Shown in pieces: positions 42,478-55,270 of a stretch of 64,000 bases of DNA. How positions within the stretch are numbered: position 1 is the stretch's first letter; every line of letters begins with the position of its first letter. The notes below the pieces were generated by a model. That model did no database searches, had not been told where the DNA came from, and worked only from the letters and a program-made list of their open reading frames with translations. This DNA is from Torymus aiolomorphi (Eukaryota; Arthropoda; Insecta; Hymenoptera; Torymidae). The stretch covers positions 243,170,430 to 243,234,429 of the forward strand of contig CM070874.1 in the NCBI GenBank assembly GCA_036365515.1, written 5' to 3'. The position numbers and the translations under genes were made by a program.

Positions 42478-42821
42478 TAGAAGTCGAAGAAGATGAACCT
42501 TTAGAAGAAGCCGAAAACGAATCACAGGAAGCTGCTGATTGACGAACAGATGAGATAATTTCAGTGGAAATTCATCAATTAGATCCAACTGCTAATTATC
42601 CAAAAACTAATAAGAGAAAGACTGGCAAAGAAGTAGTTACGTCAAATAAAGAAACGCCGAAAGAAATGGATGTTCATCATGTTGGCGAAATTGAATTTGT
42701 CGATACCGAAATTTTAGTTGGATAAAATACCGATGATGATGATACCAGATCTTTAGTATCATCGTCATACATAAGCGAAGAGGATATAAGTGACCTACAG
42801 GATGATGAAGACAATTCTTAA
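42478..42821 (+). pseudogene. BEN-domain gene 1, acidic last exon with two stops
   Basis: It begins after the CGGCAATAG acceptor and joins in phase with the preceding exon. The translation is very acidic (VEVEEDEPLEEAENESQEAAD … SDLQDDEDNS) and ends at TAA 42819-42821. In-frame TGA at about 42538 and TAA at about 42723 interrupt it. An acidic tail is also present in gene 2, supporting the assignment. Confidence 0.5.
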
Positions 42822-43226
42822 GAAACATTTTTCTAAATTTTAGCTGTTTATATAATAACTTTTTATATATTTATATAATTTATTTTCTGAGTTGTAAATC
42901 GACAAGAAAGCGATATTATTACGTTTCACATTTTGCGTGACGAAATTTCGTTGTTAGTTACTTATTTACAAAAAGTTATAAGTTTTTCTCCTTACATGAT
43001 GCTTTGATAGCGATATTACTTTAATTATAAAAAAAAATGTAAAAATGATACTTCTATTTTAATGTGAGTAAAGTACCATAACTTAATGTACTTAATATAA
43101 AAATATTTAGTTAATGTAAAACACGAGCGTTGTGAATAAAATTTTGTAATTATTACAAAACCAGCAAGATTCACGTACGCTTTGCGCACTTTATTTCTCT
43201 TTAGGTATTAGGTGCTATACGTTCAT
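42822..43226. other. AT-rich 3' flank of BEN gene 1
   Basis: No coding frame. It contains AATAAA-like signals (about 43135) that could serve polyadenylation. Confidence 0.35.
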
Positions 43227-44480
43227 TTATTTATCTTGTAACGGCAGGTGCGTCTGTGTGTGTGTATGTGCGCGAACACGGAGCTCGGATCGAGCCGATC
43301 TCCGGTGCACGGTATACACACAGGTAGTTGACCGAAAACATAAACATACCGCGGTCTTGGAGAAGGCAAGGCCGACAATTGCGGCATGAGGATTCGCAAG
43401 TAGAGTCGGGCTTGTCCTCGTATGACTCCGGGGGCTTGCGTGTGTGTATGTGTGTAGTTGCTCGCACGTGTAGCTGTGCGAAAAGTACCGAGCGCAACTA
43501 CGACACACAATGAGCCCCGAAATGAATGAGAGACAGAGCCCGGCAGTATCGCTCCCGCCGTAGCTTAGGCAGCTGCTCGATTTCCGTGCGCGAAGATTCG
43601 GAGAGAGAGAGTGAGGGTGTAGTGCACGAGAGGGAGAGAGAGAGACGCCGCAGTGAGCGGTGCAATAGTGCAGCGAAGGAGAGAGAGACGCAGCACGGCG
43701 CCGAGAGCCGCGTTCCCTCGTGGCTGAGAGAGAGGGAGAGAGAGTCACGCTCAACCACGGCCGAGAGTGCAAATGAGATAGAGCGAGAGGGAACATCGCG
43801 GCCGAAGCCAGCTACGGCCGAGCCGACTCGCGGGAGCGAGAGAGAGAGCGAGAGCCCCGCGGCCGAGAGAGAGAGAGAGAGAGAGAGAGACGCACACGCC
43901 GAGACTACTGAGGAGGTAAGTCTTGGCCAGGCGAGCGCGCGCTTCCCCCGCGGACGACGAGCGTCCAGGAAGCGGAGACGGGCAAGCGAGCGAGGTTGCC
44001 GACGCGCGCGTGAGCGTCGATCGTACGCGGCGATCGGCCACGTCGGCGCGAGCCGCTTTTGCGCGTACGTGTGTGCGGCAGAGCACACACGTACTTCGCG
44101 TGCGCGGGTGCTGCACCACCCGAACCGGCGCGTACTAATAGCACGCGCCGTAATAATCGAATGTAATTTGCGGATAGCCTCCAGGGGCAGTAAGAAGAAA
44201 TTCTTTTATATTAAAGTTAACTTGCTTTTTACTTGTTCGCATATTATTTCCCGCATCCTACTTTCAATTCCCTATTCGGTGGCACAGTGAAGAATACTGC
44301 CGGCCTCCGCCGTCGCGAGTACGTAGGACTCGCGTGATAACTGAGCGAAAAGGAGCGGCTGCTGCTGAAAGCAGCCGACGGCGAGCAACAGCACGGAGCT
44401 GACGGGCTGCTAATCGTCGAGGGTTGACACGAGTAAGTGCTCACGCCTGTCAATTGCTGCGCCGTTCATCGGCAAGTCCG
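43227..44480 (+). promoter_or_regulatory. GC-rich, GAGA-rich island; possible promoter with non-coding exons
   Basis: An abrupt shift from AT-rich DNA to CpG-rich sequence with many GAGAG runs (43600-43900). Donor-like GAG|GTAAGT at 43916 and a second donor-like GA|GTAAGT near 44432, with a plausible acceptor (TTCGGTGGCACAG) near 44288, suggest two exons of a plus-strand transcript. Open frames on both strands (up to 254 codons) are low-complexity Arg/Glu/Ser or Leu/Ser repeats and are probably not protein genes. It may be a promoter and 5' UTR of a gene or long non-coding RNA. Confidence 0.4.
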
Positions 44481-44984
44481 CGTTGAGATATAGCGCTCCG
44501 AGGACAGCTTTTAGCCCGTTACAATCTATTACAATTTTTATATACTTTGATTAATAAATTAATCTTTTCAAGTCTATCGATATTTATTAAAAACGATTCA
44601 AAATTAGTATTAGAATCAATAGAATAACACAGGTAACAAAAGCGATTAAAATAGGAGTTCAATAATTGAATCGCTTTTGAGACTGAATCTTGATACCTAT
44701 TTTAAGTTTTAATTTCGATTGAATGGATTGCAGACATAAATTGCAATTAAAAGTTATTAAAATGAATCGTGAAAAAGGATATAAAATCAATTGAAGAGGG
44801 TCCAGTAAGAATAAGAGGGTACAATAAGAATTTTTATCAATTTTAATCGGATTTAATCGAACTTTTTTAATCGAATTAAATAAATAAACTTTTTATATCG
44901 ATATCAGATGTTGAATTTGGTATCAAGAATTTGTCTCAAAAACAATTTAATTTTTTCTATCGAATTTAATCTCCCTTTTCTAGC
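44481..44984. other. AT-rich DNA with AATCGATT-type motifs
   Basis: Contains imperfect direct and inverted AATCGATT/GATTNAAATC motifs resembling those at 18140-20200 and 56150-57010. No gene is seen. Confidence 0.4.
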
Positions 44985-46965
44985 ACGGTCACTACATCTT
45001 TTAAAAAATCCATTAAGAAATTATTTTACAAAACTTCTACAATCCTTTACAAACTTTTGCAAGCAACGAGAAATTCTTTTCCAAAACCTTTATCACTTTA
45101 CAAAAATTTTACAAACGATAAGAATTTATTCGGAAACCATAAGAATTATTTTCCGAAACCTATACAATATCTTAAAAAATTATTTACGTTTTATTATATG
45201 AAAAGAAATACTACGAATAAATAATAAATTTTTGCTTTCTAAAGTCGAAATAAATTTCTTTCACGCGGATACTGAAAGTCAAACCCAAAAAAGTTGTGAA
45301 ATCAATTAAAGTGTAATTTTATATACTTAACAAACATTATTTATAATGTACTTTTACTCTTAAAAAGTTGTGAAATCTCTAGTGGATTTATAGGTATAAA
45401 TGTTGTTAATGAATTTATGCAAAAATTTAGTATTCTACATTTAAGTAGCCCACGTAACTGCAAACCGTCGGGCCCGCCAAGTATGTACGGGAGATCGGAG
45501 GACCACCCCTGCTACAGTAGCTCTAGACTTCTCTTGTCCTTCTAAGATGCGTAATATTATAGAAAGTTCAAAATTGAGGAGGAATAATGAAAAATAGTGA
45601 TGTGTTGGTAACTATGTAATTTTTTTATATAGGTTTTGACTTTTCGTAAATACCTGAAAAAATTCTTATGAATTTTAGAAATAAAAAGAAGGCATTATAG
45701 TTATATAATTAAAATAATTTTCGCCCACACGGGTGTAAAGTACGTAGATACTATAAAATTTTGTAGGAGTGTGTGAGCTATTGGGCCTTTTGGGCATTAT
45801 GTAGTACTTTATGCCCGCTGGCTAAATAATTTTGAAGTTACAACGTGGGCGTAAAATGTAATTTTACACACAAGGTACGAAAAGTTCTTATGGCCGGTAC
45901 TTGACTATAATTAATTGATTTCAGTACTTTCTTGTGTTTAATTTGTATAGAAGAATGAAGAAATTTGAATAGATTTCTGAGAACATAGTCATACAGTTTT
46001 TCGGAGAATGGTTTGCATTACTTGACTATCGATAATTGATTTCAGAACTTTCGTTTGTTTGATTTACAGTGAACAATTTGAATGTACTTACATATAATTT
46101 GTTGAGCATACATTGACTCAAAGAAGTAAAAGATTTTTTCTTTTAAAAAATCATAAATATTATTTTATAGATTATACAGAAAAAACTTCTATACTTACCT
46201 TATTTTATACTTTCGTTGAAAGTTTTATTAACAATATTATTATTTGTACAGTCATGAAAAACATTATTACCATTTGTAGAGAGTGCTTATTGAATAGATG
46301 AGATCAGAATAAATAAAAGGATTATAGACAAATTGTGTTGTAAGAATATATTTAAAAAATTAGTTTTTTAAAGAACGTGTTGATTGCTTTGAAAAAATAT
46401 TTAAGCTCTCATTAAACTTTTGGTACAGAGGGAGAGAGAGAGGGGGAAGAAAGAGAGGGTGGGAGAGTTTAGTAAATAATGTTTGTTAAGTATAAAACTA
46501 TGTAGAATAATAACCAAACTTATTCTTGCCTATAAGTTTTTACTTTTGTAAAAAAATTTTTTAGAGATTTCACAACTTTTTAAGAGTAAAAGTACATTAT
46601 AAATAATATTTGTTAAGTATATAAAATTACACTTTAATTGATTTCACAACTTTTTTGGATGTGACTTTCAGTATCCGCGTGAAAGAAATTTATTTCTACA
46701 TTAGAAAGCAAAAATTTATTATTTATTCGTAGAATTTCTTTTCATATAATAAAACGTAAATGATTTTTTAAAATATTGTATAGGTTTCGGGAAATAATTC
46801 TTATGGTTTCCGAAAAAATTCTTATCGTTTGTAAAAGTTTTTGTAAAGTGATTGTAAAGATTTTGGAAAAGAATTTCTCGTTGCTTGCAAAAGTTTGTAA
46901 AGGATTGTAGAAGTTTTGTAAAATAATTTCTTAATGGATTTTTAAAAAGATGTAGTGATGGACCA
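44985..46965. mobile_element. TIR element (about 390-bp inverted ends) carrying one arm of the giant palindrome family
   Basis: 44985-45370 is the reverse complement of 46560-46965 (GGTCACTACATCTTTT… against …AAAAGATGTAGTGATGGACC). The interior 45460-46440 matches the right arm of the palindrome at 33690-34740 (AACTGCAAACCGTCGGGCCC… onward). No coding frame. It is a non-autonomous relative with different termini. Confidence 0.8.
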
Positions 46966-47479
46966 TTTTTGGAGATATTTTGTAGAGATAATATAGTAAT
47001 GAATAATTTACAGAAATGATTCTGTTATTGAAAGTACTCAAATTTAATTTAATGAGCAATACTACTGATAAGAAAAATGACTTTTGTAAGAAAAAGAAAA
47101 CATTTTCATAGCAAATACATACAAACAAATATTCTAAAGAGATAAAGAGATAATTTAAAAATGAGAATAATTACTGCTAACAGCAAAAATCAGTTTTGTG
47201 AGAAATAGAAAATGTTTTTATAAGAATTATATAGATTTTAAAAGTGTTTATTATAATTGTTTCAAAAAAACATTTAAGCTTTCAGTCAAGTTCTTTGTAG
47301 AAAGTTGGACAGTTGTTGAGAGCAAGATTGTTTGAATAAAAACATTAAACTTTTATTAGTATCTCAACAAAGAATCTAAAGTTGTTAAAAAAGATAACAA
47401 TAATATATTTTTTCTTTACAGCTATCACAGGGAATAAAAGAAAAAAGTACAAATTCTCAGAATTATAATTCAAATCTTT
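46966..47479. other. AT-rich DNA
   Basis: A stretch near 47275-47330 (TTTCAGTCAAGTTCTTTGTAGAAAG) weakly resembles the AAGTTCTTGGTACAGAG segment of the palindrome arms. Nothing else is seen. Confidence 0.35.
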
Positions 47480-49372
47480 GTATCACCTGATTCTCTTGCT
47501 TTTATAAAACTCGAAGCTCAAAGTTGGCTGAGAAGTTGAGTTCTTATCACAAACATCAATGCTGGAATCTTGCATGGAAGCTTCAGGAAAAATTACATAA
47601 AGCTCTTTGAAAATTATAATTGTTACTTTACGTAACAAGTTTACGGAAAGCTTCTAAAATACCTTCTAACATCCTTCCGATGAGATACTCCATTAAACCT
47701 TAGCGTAACCTTTAATAGCAAGATTTTGGAAAGCATTCGAAAAAGATTTTTGTTTTATTACAGAATACCTTTACGAAAGTCGCAGCGAAAGCTTGAAGGA
47801 GTATTCCAAATCAAAGATTCAAGAAACCTTCCTGAGAGATTCATGAAAGAATAGAAAAAAAGATTCCAATTACTCGAATATGAAGTATAATATGATAGCT
47901 TTAGGGAAGATCCTAGGAATCTCATGAGTACTATTAAAATAATCATTGCTGAAATCTTTCACGGAAGCTTCACGAAAGAACACATGAAGCCCTTTGAAAA
48001 TTATAATTGTTTCTTTACATAACAAGCTTTCGGAAAGCTTCCAAAGTACCTTCCAACATCCTTCTCGTGAGGTATTCCATTGATCCTTGGCGTAACCTTG
48101 ACAGCAAGAGTATGGAAAGCGTTCAAGAAAGATTTTGAATTTATAACAGATAATATTTACGAAATTCATAACGGAAGCTTGTAGGAGTATTCCAAATCAA
48201 TATTTCAAGCAAGCTTCCTAAGAGATTCACGAAAGAATAGAAAAAAAGATTTTAATTACTCCAATGTGAAATATAATATGAAACCTTTACGGAAGATTGT
48301 AGGAATCTCTCGCGGAATATTACAAATATCAATGCTGGAATCTTTCATGGAAGCTTTACGAAAAATTACACAAAACTCTTTGAAAATTATAATTGTTTCT
48401 TTACATAACAAGCTTACGGAAGGCTTCAGAAGTACCTTCCAACATCCTTCTCGTGAGATGTTCCATTGAACCTTGGCGTAACCTTTTATAGCAAGATTGT
48501 GGAAAGCAGCCAAAAAAGATTTTTGATTTATTTCAGAATACCTTCATGAAAGTCATAACGAAAGCTTGTAGGAGTATTCCAAATCAATGTTTCAAGAAAG
48601 CTTTCTGAGAGATTCACGAAAGAATAGAAAAAAAGATTTCAATTACTCGAATATGAAGTATAATATGAAAGCTTTATGGAAGATTCTAGGAATCTCATGA
48701 GTACTGTTAAAATAATCGTTGCTGAAATCTTTCATGGAAGCTTCACGAAAGAACACATGAAGCCCTTTGAAAATTATAATTGTTTCTTTGCATAACAAGC
48801 TTACGGAAAGCTTTCAAAGTACCTTCCAACATCCTTCTCGTGAGATATTCCATTAAACCTTGGCGTAACCTTGCCAGCAAGAGTGTGGAAAGCGTTCAAG
48901 AAAGATTTTGGATTTATAACAGATAACATTTACGAATTTCTGGCAAGATTTTGGAAAGCATTAAAAAAAGATTTTTAATTTATCACAGAATACCTTTACG
49001 AAATTCATAACGAAAGCTTGAAGGAGTATTCCAAATCAATGTTTCAAGAAAGCTTCCTGAGAGATTCACAAAAGAATGAAAAAAAGATTCTAATTACGCG
49101 ATTATGAAATATAATATGAAAGCCTAAGGGAAGTATCTAGGAATCTCACGAGGAATATTACAAATATCAATGCTGGAATCTTTCATCGGAGCCTTGCCGA
49201 AGATTACATACAGCTCTTTGAAAGTTATAATTGCTAGTTTATATAACCAGCTTACGGGAAGCTTCTAAAATACCTTCCAACATCCTTCCCGTGAGATATT
49301 CCATTGAACCGTGGCGTAATCTTGCTATCAAGATTTTGGAAGGCATTCAAAAAAGAGTTTTGATTTATTACA
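47480..49372. repeat. Tandem array of about 385-bp units, five diverged copies
   Basis: The marker GGAGTATTCCAAATCAA recurs at about 47802, 48184, 48569 and 49021 (spacings about 382, 385 and 452, the last with an extra about 65-bp local duplication). Minus-strand frames in successive units (48169-47870 and 48513-48256) translate to similar peptides, as expected from a period near a multiple of three. Stops and indels argue against a gene. The array is cut at 49372 by a TGTTAAG sequence. Confidence 0.8.
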
Positions 49373-50343
49373 GTGTTAAGCCTTGACAGTCGAGGAACTT
49401 ATTCTTATATGTTTAGTTAGTTATTTATTTGATATGGTTGTATTACCTTTTTCCCTGGTGAAGATCCTTGAGATAAATACACTGCTGTTCCAACAATTTT
49501 ACTTTTATTTAAGGACGCTCTTGCATGACAATACAGTTTTGTGCGCTCAGCGGGAGCACAAACTATACCATGCACCTCGTTCTGTCTCTCTCGCTCTCGT
49601 GCAGTCCGTCTACTATTTGTGTTCATAATCGTGAATTAAAGAAAATATCTCGAAATTTCCCACGGCTACGTACAATTTGCAAGGTGTGGTTTGAAAGGGG
49701 AAGCCTCAATTTTTAGCGTCCTTAATTATGAATTTAATTAATAATCTTTTACGATGAACTGATACAAAATCGCAAGTACAAATAATTGAATTAATCTATT
49801 CTGTAGATTTTGATAAAACCGCGTTGGTTTAGCGAATCAATTATTGTAGATAATGAATTTGAAATTAATCGATCAATGTATTACCCCATAAAACGCTATA
49901 GGCTCGTATTGGCCTGTATACAATTACTAGCTGCTCCTATTGTCGGCTGAAGTGGTACGGAGCTCGCGACTTTTGCACAATTACTGATTTTGTGTGTTGA
50001 GAGTCGCCGTATTTATTAAGTGATTAAATTAGGTTGAAGATGATTGAGATCATCTTATTTGGCAATGTAATTGTCTCCAATCGTATTAAGTTCGGTAATC
50101 GCATTGCGAAATGCTGATTCTAAAGAAAATATAATACGCAAGTTTGATGACCAACTACCACGTCACGATTGCCTCGTATTAAAAAATTGCAACGTTGTAA
50201 AGTTCGCTCGCTTTGGCGTGATGCCGCTTGCATTAAAAAGCAACGTTCTCAAAATTCGCATATACGACATTTGTATGTCAGAAAATTACTGGCGATAAAT
50301 ATGCATTGTTAAATTGATTTTAGAGATACGTCACAGACGTAAC
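49373..50343 (-). repeat. Possible solo or 3' LTR of another Gypsy-type element
   Basis: On the minus strand CTAAGGGGGGAAG at 50356-50344 looks like a polypurine tract. It is followed at 50343 by TGTTACGTCTG, the same TGTTACG start as the errantivirus LTR, and the segment ends at 49373 in CTTAACA, where the 385-bp array is interrupted. The rest of the element was not found, and the Copia insertion lies just beyond. Confidence 0.35.
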
Positions 50344-50536
50344 ACTTCCCCCCTTAGATTGTTGAATGTCGTAGAGATTCAACAAGTATAATAATAGTTA
50401 GCCATCAGTAATTTTCTGTTACAATAATTTCAAATTACAATTATAAGCATAATTCTCTGATTGAGTTTGATGATTTGCATCTGTTACATTTTAGAATTTT
50501 GAAATACTTTTTTCGCTTATGGATTACTCTTAAAAT
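50344..50536. other. AT-rich remnant between LTR-like segment and Copia element
   Basis: Fewer than 200 bp, possibly internal sequence of the LTR-like element. No coding frame. Confidence 0.3.
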
Positions 50537-50541
50537 AATAC
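50537..50541. repeat. Left target-site duplication (AATAC) of Copia element
   Basis: AATAC directly precedes TGTTGGATATT. An identical AATAC follows the 3' LTR at 55564-55568. A 5-bp duplication is the norm for Copia elements. Confidence 0.85.
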
Positions 50542-50598
50542 TGTTGGATATTATGAATATTTCGCCTTACGAAATTAGCCTCACCACAACCTCCAACA
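50542..50598 (+). repeat. 5' LTR of Copia element, internally deleted (57 bp)
   Basis: It shares the first 27 bases with the 3' LTR (TGTTGGATATTATGAATATT…) and the last 15 (CCA.AACCTCCAACA, one change). The roughly 240 bases between are replaced by 15 bases. Confidence 0.85.
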
Positions 50599-50919
50599 TG
50601 GTGGTTGGTAAGTGACAAAAAAAAAGACTCTGACTCAATACAAGCCTCGGCGAGTATTGTGGCAGCCTTGCTGTAGCAAGAATAAAGGACATGGCTCGCG
50701 AAAAATTGACAGTGAAAAATATTGAAGGAAAAGTGCAAAAGTAAGAAAAATACAAGTGTGAATAAAGAATAAAATATATCTTCAAGTGATAAAAGAAAGA
50801 ATTTTTGGAAAATTATGAAAATTCAAGCCGATGCGAGCAGATTAAATTTCTTGTGTGAAGCACGGGGCACGGTGCAAGAATAGAGCACGTGGCAGAATTT
50901 GAGGTTATACACGTGGTAA
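50599..50919 (+). other. Copia leader
   Basis: About 320 bp between the 5' LTR and the first gag ATG. TGGTGGTTGG immediately after the LTR could be a primer-binding site but matches no tRNA that I can name. A minus-strand frame here is not supported. Confidence 0.4.
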
Positions 50920-51535
50920 ATGGACACTAAAGGACAAGTGAAAACCAAAGAAGAAGTAATACTAGAAGACATTGAATACGAAAGCAAAGAAATAATTAAG
51001 AAAAATATTGCCGAAAAACGTTTTGTGAAAATAGTGCAGAAAATAATTACGCTAAATAAAGTAATAAAAGTTCATGAAGATATTAAGTTAAAAAAAGTCG
51101 AAATGGCTAAGCAAGTAAAATTTAAAGATATAGTAATTCCCATTTTTGATGGTGCAAACTATGCAAGCTGGAAATTTCGTTTAATGACTCTATTAGAGTA
51201 TAAAGAGTGCAAAGAGTAAGCTGACAGAGAATGGACTGAGATAGATAAAGCAGATGAATGGAAGAAAAAGAATTTAAAAGCAAGAAATATATTAATAAGC
51301 ACTATTTCAGACAAGCAATTAGAATATGTTTGTGAATGCGATACAGCTTAAAAAATGATGGAAAAATTCAAGAGCATGTACTCTACTAAATCTACAGCGC
51401 TGCAAATAATATGCAGAGGTCAACTAGAAGATATTAAACTAAAAAATTGAGAAAGTTAAAGAATTTTTTGTAGAGTTCGAACAAGCGTGCAGCAAATTTA
51501 AAGCAACTGGAGGCACACTACCAGAAAAAGAAAAA
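50920..51535 (+). pseudogene. gag: Copia gag N-terminal region, broken
   Basis: ATG 50920 opens a 99-codon frame with a lysine-rich start and the Copia gag-like IPIFDGANYASWKFRLMTLL. A TAA at 51217 interrupts it, then coding sense continues (WTEIDKADEWKKKNLKARN) with further stops near 51350 and 51448 and a frameshift into the phase of the downstream polyprotein. Confidence 0.75.
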
Positions 51536-54500
51536 ATGCGGTATCTAATTAGAGCACTACCAGCAAGCTACAGCTTTATTGGGAGTCTCATTGATCTCGT
51601 CCCAGAAGCTCAACAAATGGTACACTATGTTAAGTCTAAAATTCAAGAAAAAAATTTGACAGTGCCCGATGACGAGGAAAGGAAAAATGTAAGTACATTC
51701 AACGTCAAGACAAAGGGACAGTGTTATAACTGTGGCCGGGGAGGTCATTTAAAGAAGGACTGTTGGAGACCACCACAGACCAGCCAGAGCAGAGGAGCAT
51801 TTCAAAACAGAGGAGCATCCCAGAGCAGAGATCGAGGCCAACGAGGATCCCAGAGAGGATATCAACAAGACAGTTCCCGAGGACGCGATCATGGCAGAGG
51901 AGCAGCTCAACAGAGGCAAGAACACTCCAGTCAACCCAGCGAAGACTCATCAGCTGGGACCTGGATGATCAAAGTTAATCACGACGAAGTGAAAAGTGAA
52001 ATTGTGAGTGATGTGTTATATAGCAAAGTAGAATCTAATTTTTACCTTTACCCCAATCCAAGCTTCGGCGAAGGTTGTGGTAATATAAGCAGAAAAACGA
52101 ATGTTTATAATTATAATTGCGAAAGGAATGGTAAATTCAACGAAATCAGTTGGTCGTTAGATAGCGGATGCACTGATCACGTTGTGAATGATGAGAGAAT
52201 GTATGAAAAATTTTTTGTATTAAAAAATCCTATTGAAGTAAAATTTCCAGATGGCAAAAATTTAAAGGCCACAAAAGTAGGCAATATAAAAACATATTTC
52301 AAAAATTATCATAATGAAAAATTAATTGATTTAAAAAACGTTTATTTTGTAAAAGGAATTAATAAAAATCTATTAAGCGTTGCAAAAATTACAAGAAATA
52401 ATATTGTTTATAAAAATGATAATGCAAAGATTTATAACAAAAATAAAGAATTAGTTGCGGGAGCAAACAAAATAAATGATTTGTATGTTATGAAAAGTTA
52501 CATATATAAGGATCTTGAAAATGATGTCTATGTAAACTCTGTAAAATTAACTGAAAAAGAAAAGTGGCATAGAGCATTAGGCCATGTCAACTTTCAGTAT
52601 CTAAACAAATTAGTAAAAGATAAATTGGTAGATGGTTTACCAGGCAAATTAGAAAATAATGAAATGAAATGCGCAAATTGTATTCAAAGTAAAATGGCTA
52701 ATGTACCGTTTAAAAATGAGAGAAGTAAAACTTCAGAAATTTTAGAGTTAATTAATACTGATCTAAATGGTCCACACAGAACAACAGGTTCCGATGGAGA
52801 AAAATTTTTTCTAAGTTTTATTGATGATTATAGTAAATGTAGTAGAGTCTACTGTATTAAAAGCAAATCTGAGACTGCAAGTTGTTTTAAAGCATATGTA
52901 AATTTAGTTGAAAACAAATTTAATAAAAGAGTTAAAAAATTAAATTGCGATAATGGCAAAGAGTACTTGAATAAGGAAATTTATCAGTTTATAAATGAGA
53001 AGGGAACTGAATTATTACCTTGCCCACCCTACGTCCATCAATTAAATGGAGTAGCAGAAAGTTTTAACAGAACAGCTATGGATATAGGCAGATGTCTGTT
53101 AAGAGAGGCCAAAATACCATTAAGACATTGACCAGAAATTGTTAAAACACTACCTTATTTGAAAAACCGTACAATAGCCAACTTAAATGAAAATAAAACT
53201 CCTTTTGAAATATTTTTTGGAAATAAACCTAATGTAAAAAACTTAAAAATTTACGGAAGTAAAGTCTTCGTTAGAAAACCAGAAGCTTTGAGAAAAGGAA
53301 AATGGGATGATAAAGCTCAATTAGGTATATTAGTAGGATATACGCACAATGGTTATAGAGTCTTGTTAAATAATAAAGTAATAAATGCCAGACATGTACA
53401 AATTGTCGAAGATGGCACTGAGATAATCTGTTTGGGAAAAGTTAACGATTAAAATATTATCGAATTAAATTTAGACGAATCAAATGATTCAAGTAGTGAA
53501 ACAAGTAATAAGACTGAAAATGATTTTGACAATGAAAATTTAATTACTAATAACGATGAAATCGAAAATATTGAAAATGAGAATGAGAACTTCGATAATG
53601 CTTTTAATCGTCCAAATAAAAATTTAAATGTTAAAAGAACATCAAACAGAAAGAAAAGTCCGGTACAAAGATACGGAAACCCTGTAGCACATTATATTTA
53701 TATACATTATGTAAATGCAAATGTACCGAATACATTTGAGGAGGCGTTAAACTCCAGCAAATCTAAAGAATGGCAAAAAGCTATGAATTCAGAAATTGAA
53801 TGCATAAAGAAAAATAATACATGAGTTGTAGTTGACAAACCTCAAAATAAAAGGATTATTGATGTAAAGTGGGTCTATAAAAGGAAAAGCGATGACTCTC
53901 TTAAGGCTAGGTTAGTTGTTAGAGGTTTCCAACAAAGAGAATACCAAGAAAATGTTTATTCGCCAGTAGGAAAAATGGAAACATTAAAAATTTTGTTAAG
54001 TCATTGTTGCGTAAATAATCTGTTTATAGAACAAATGGATGTAGAAACAGCGTTTCTTAACGGAAAAGTAAAATCAGAAGTTTATATTCATGAACCACAA
54101 GGTTATGAAACCGGCAAAAATAAAGTTTGCAAATTATTAAAAGCACTATATGGATTGAGAGAAAGCCCAAAGACTTGGTATGAGACATTTGATAAATGCG
54201 TGAGTAAATTCGGGTTTATAAGAAGCAATTATGATTACTGTTTATATGTAAACAACACAAATGATGATACTATATACATTTTAGTATTTGTAGATGATCT
54301 CTTAATATGCTGTAAAAATAAAGATAGAATCAATGAAGTTAAATCTGCTTTAATGAAAAGATTTGTAATGAAAGATCTAGGAAAAATTAAATCATATATA
54401 GGAATCGACATTAATTATAATAACAAGAAAGGTATAATGACTTTAAGTCAACAGAAATATATAGAATCATTGGCAGTGAAGTACAACTTAGAAAACGCGA

Positions 54501-55234
54501 AACTGTATGATACTCCGATGGAGACAAATTTAAAACTTGAACAGTCTAATAAAGCAGATGAAACAATAAAATATCGAAATTTAATAGGTGAATTATTATA
54601 TAATAGCACAGGTACAAGACCTGACATAACTTACAGCGTGAACTACTTAAGCAGATTTCAGAGTTGCTACGATTCAACACATTTTAAATACGCGATACGA
54701 ATATTCAAATATTTATACAAAACGAAACATTTAAAATTGACTTATTGTTGTAATTCAAATAAGGATAAACTTGATTGTATGGTCGATTCAGATTTTGCAG
54801 GAGATAACATTGACAGAAAGTCAACCACCGGATTTGTTATTAGAATGTTTGGAAATATAATCTATTGGAGAACACAGAAACAAAAAACTGTAACAAAAAA
54901 TTCAAAATTTGCCGAATACATTGCATTGTCTGAAGCGACAACAGAAATATTATTTGTAATTAATCTCTTAAAAGACACCTTTAATACGACATTTGAAAAT
55001 CCTGTTAAAATATACGAGGATAACTCAGGCGCAGTAGCAATTGGAAAATTCGGTAATCTAACAAAAAATTCTAAGCACATTGAAGTGCAACGTCATTATG
55101 TAAATGAGAATTACGAAAACGGTGTTATCGATATTGTAAAGATAGAAACTGAAAATAATCTAGCGGACATATTCACAAAGAGTCTATGTAAGGAAAAATT
55201 TATTAAAAATAGAAACGCGCTAAAGTTAATATAA
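51536..55234 (+). pseudogene. pol: Copia polyprotein: nucleocapsid knuckle, protease, integrase, RT, RNase H
   Basis: One frame with three internal stops: TGA 53129-53131, TAA 53450-53452 and TGA 53822-53824. The two TGA stops lie where tryptophan would be natural. In order: a CCHC knuckle (CYNCGRGGHLKKDC, about 51722), a Gly/Arg/Ser/Gln linker, protease (LDSGCTDHV, about 52157), integrase zinc module (WHRALGHVN … CANCIQSKM) and catalytic core (NTDLNGPH; CDNGKEYL; NGVAESFNR). RT follows with QMDVETAFLNG and FVDDLLIC (about 54287), then RNase H (VDSDFAGD; EDNSGAVA; NLADIFTK). The segment from 53975 to 55234 is open for 419 codons. Confidence 0.9.
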
Positions 55235-55270
55235 AATATTGTGTATAGAAGTCGAAAATTCAAGGAGGCG

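Noticed and set aside
43223..44290. Open frames up to 254 codons on both strands of the GC-rich island
   Set aside because: Overlapping frames on both strands with low-complexity Arg/Glu/Ser composition are expected from GC-rich GAGA sequence; no domain is seen.
47870..48513. Two 85-99 codon proteins on the minus strand
   Set aside because: They are successive units of the 385-bp tandem array; similarity follows from the repeat.
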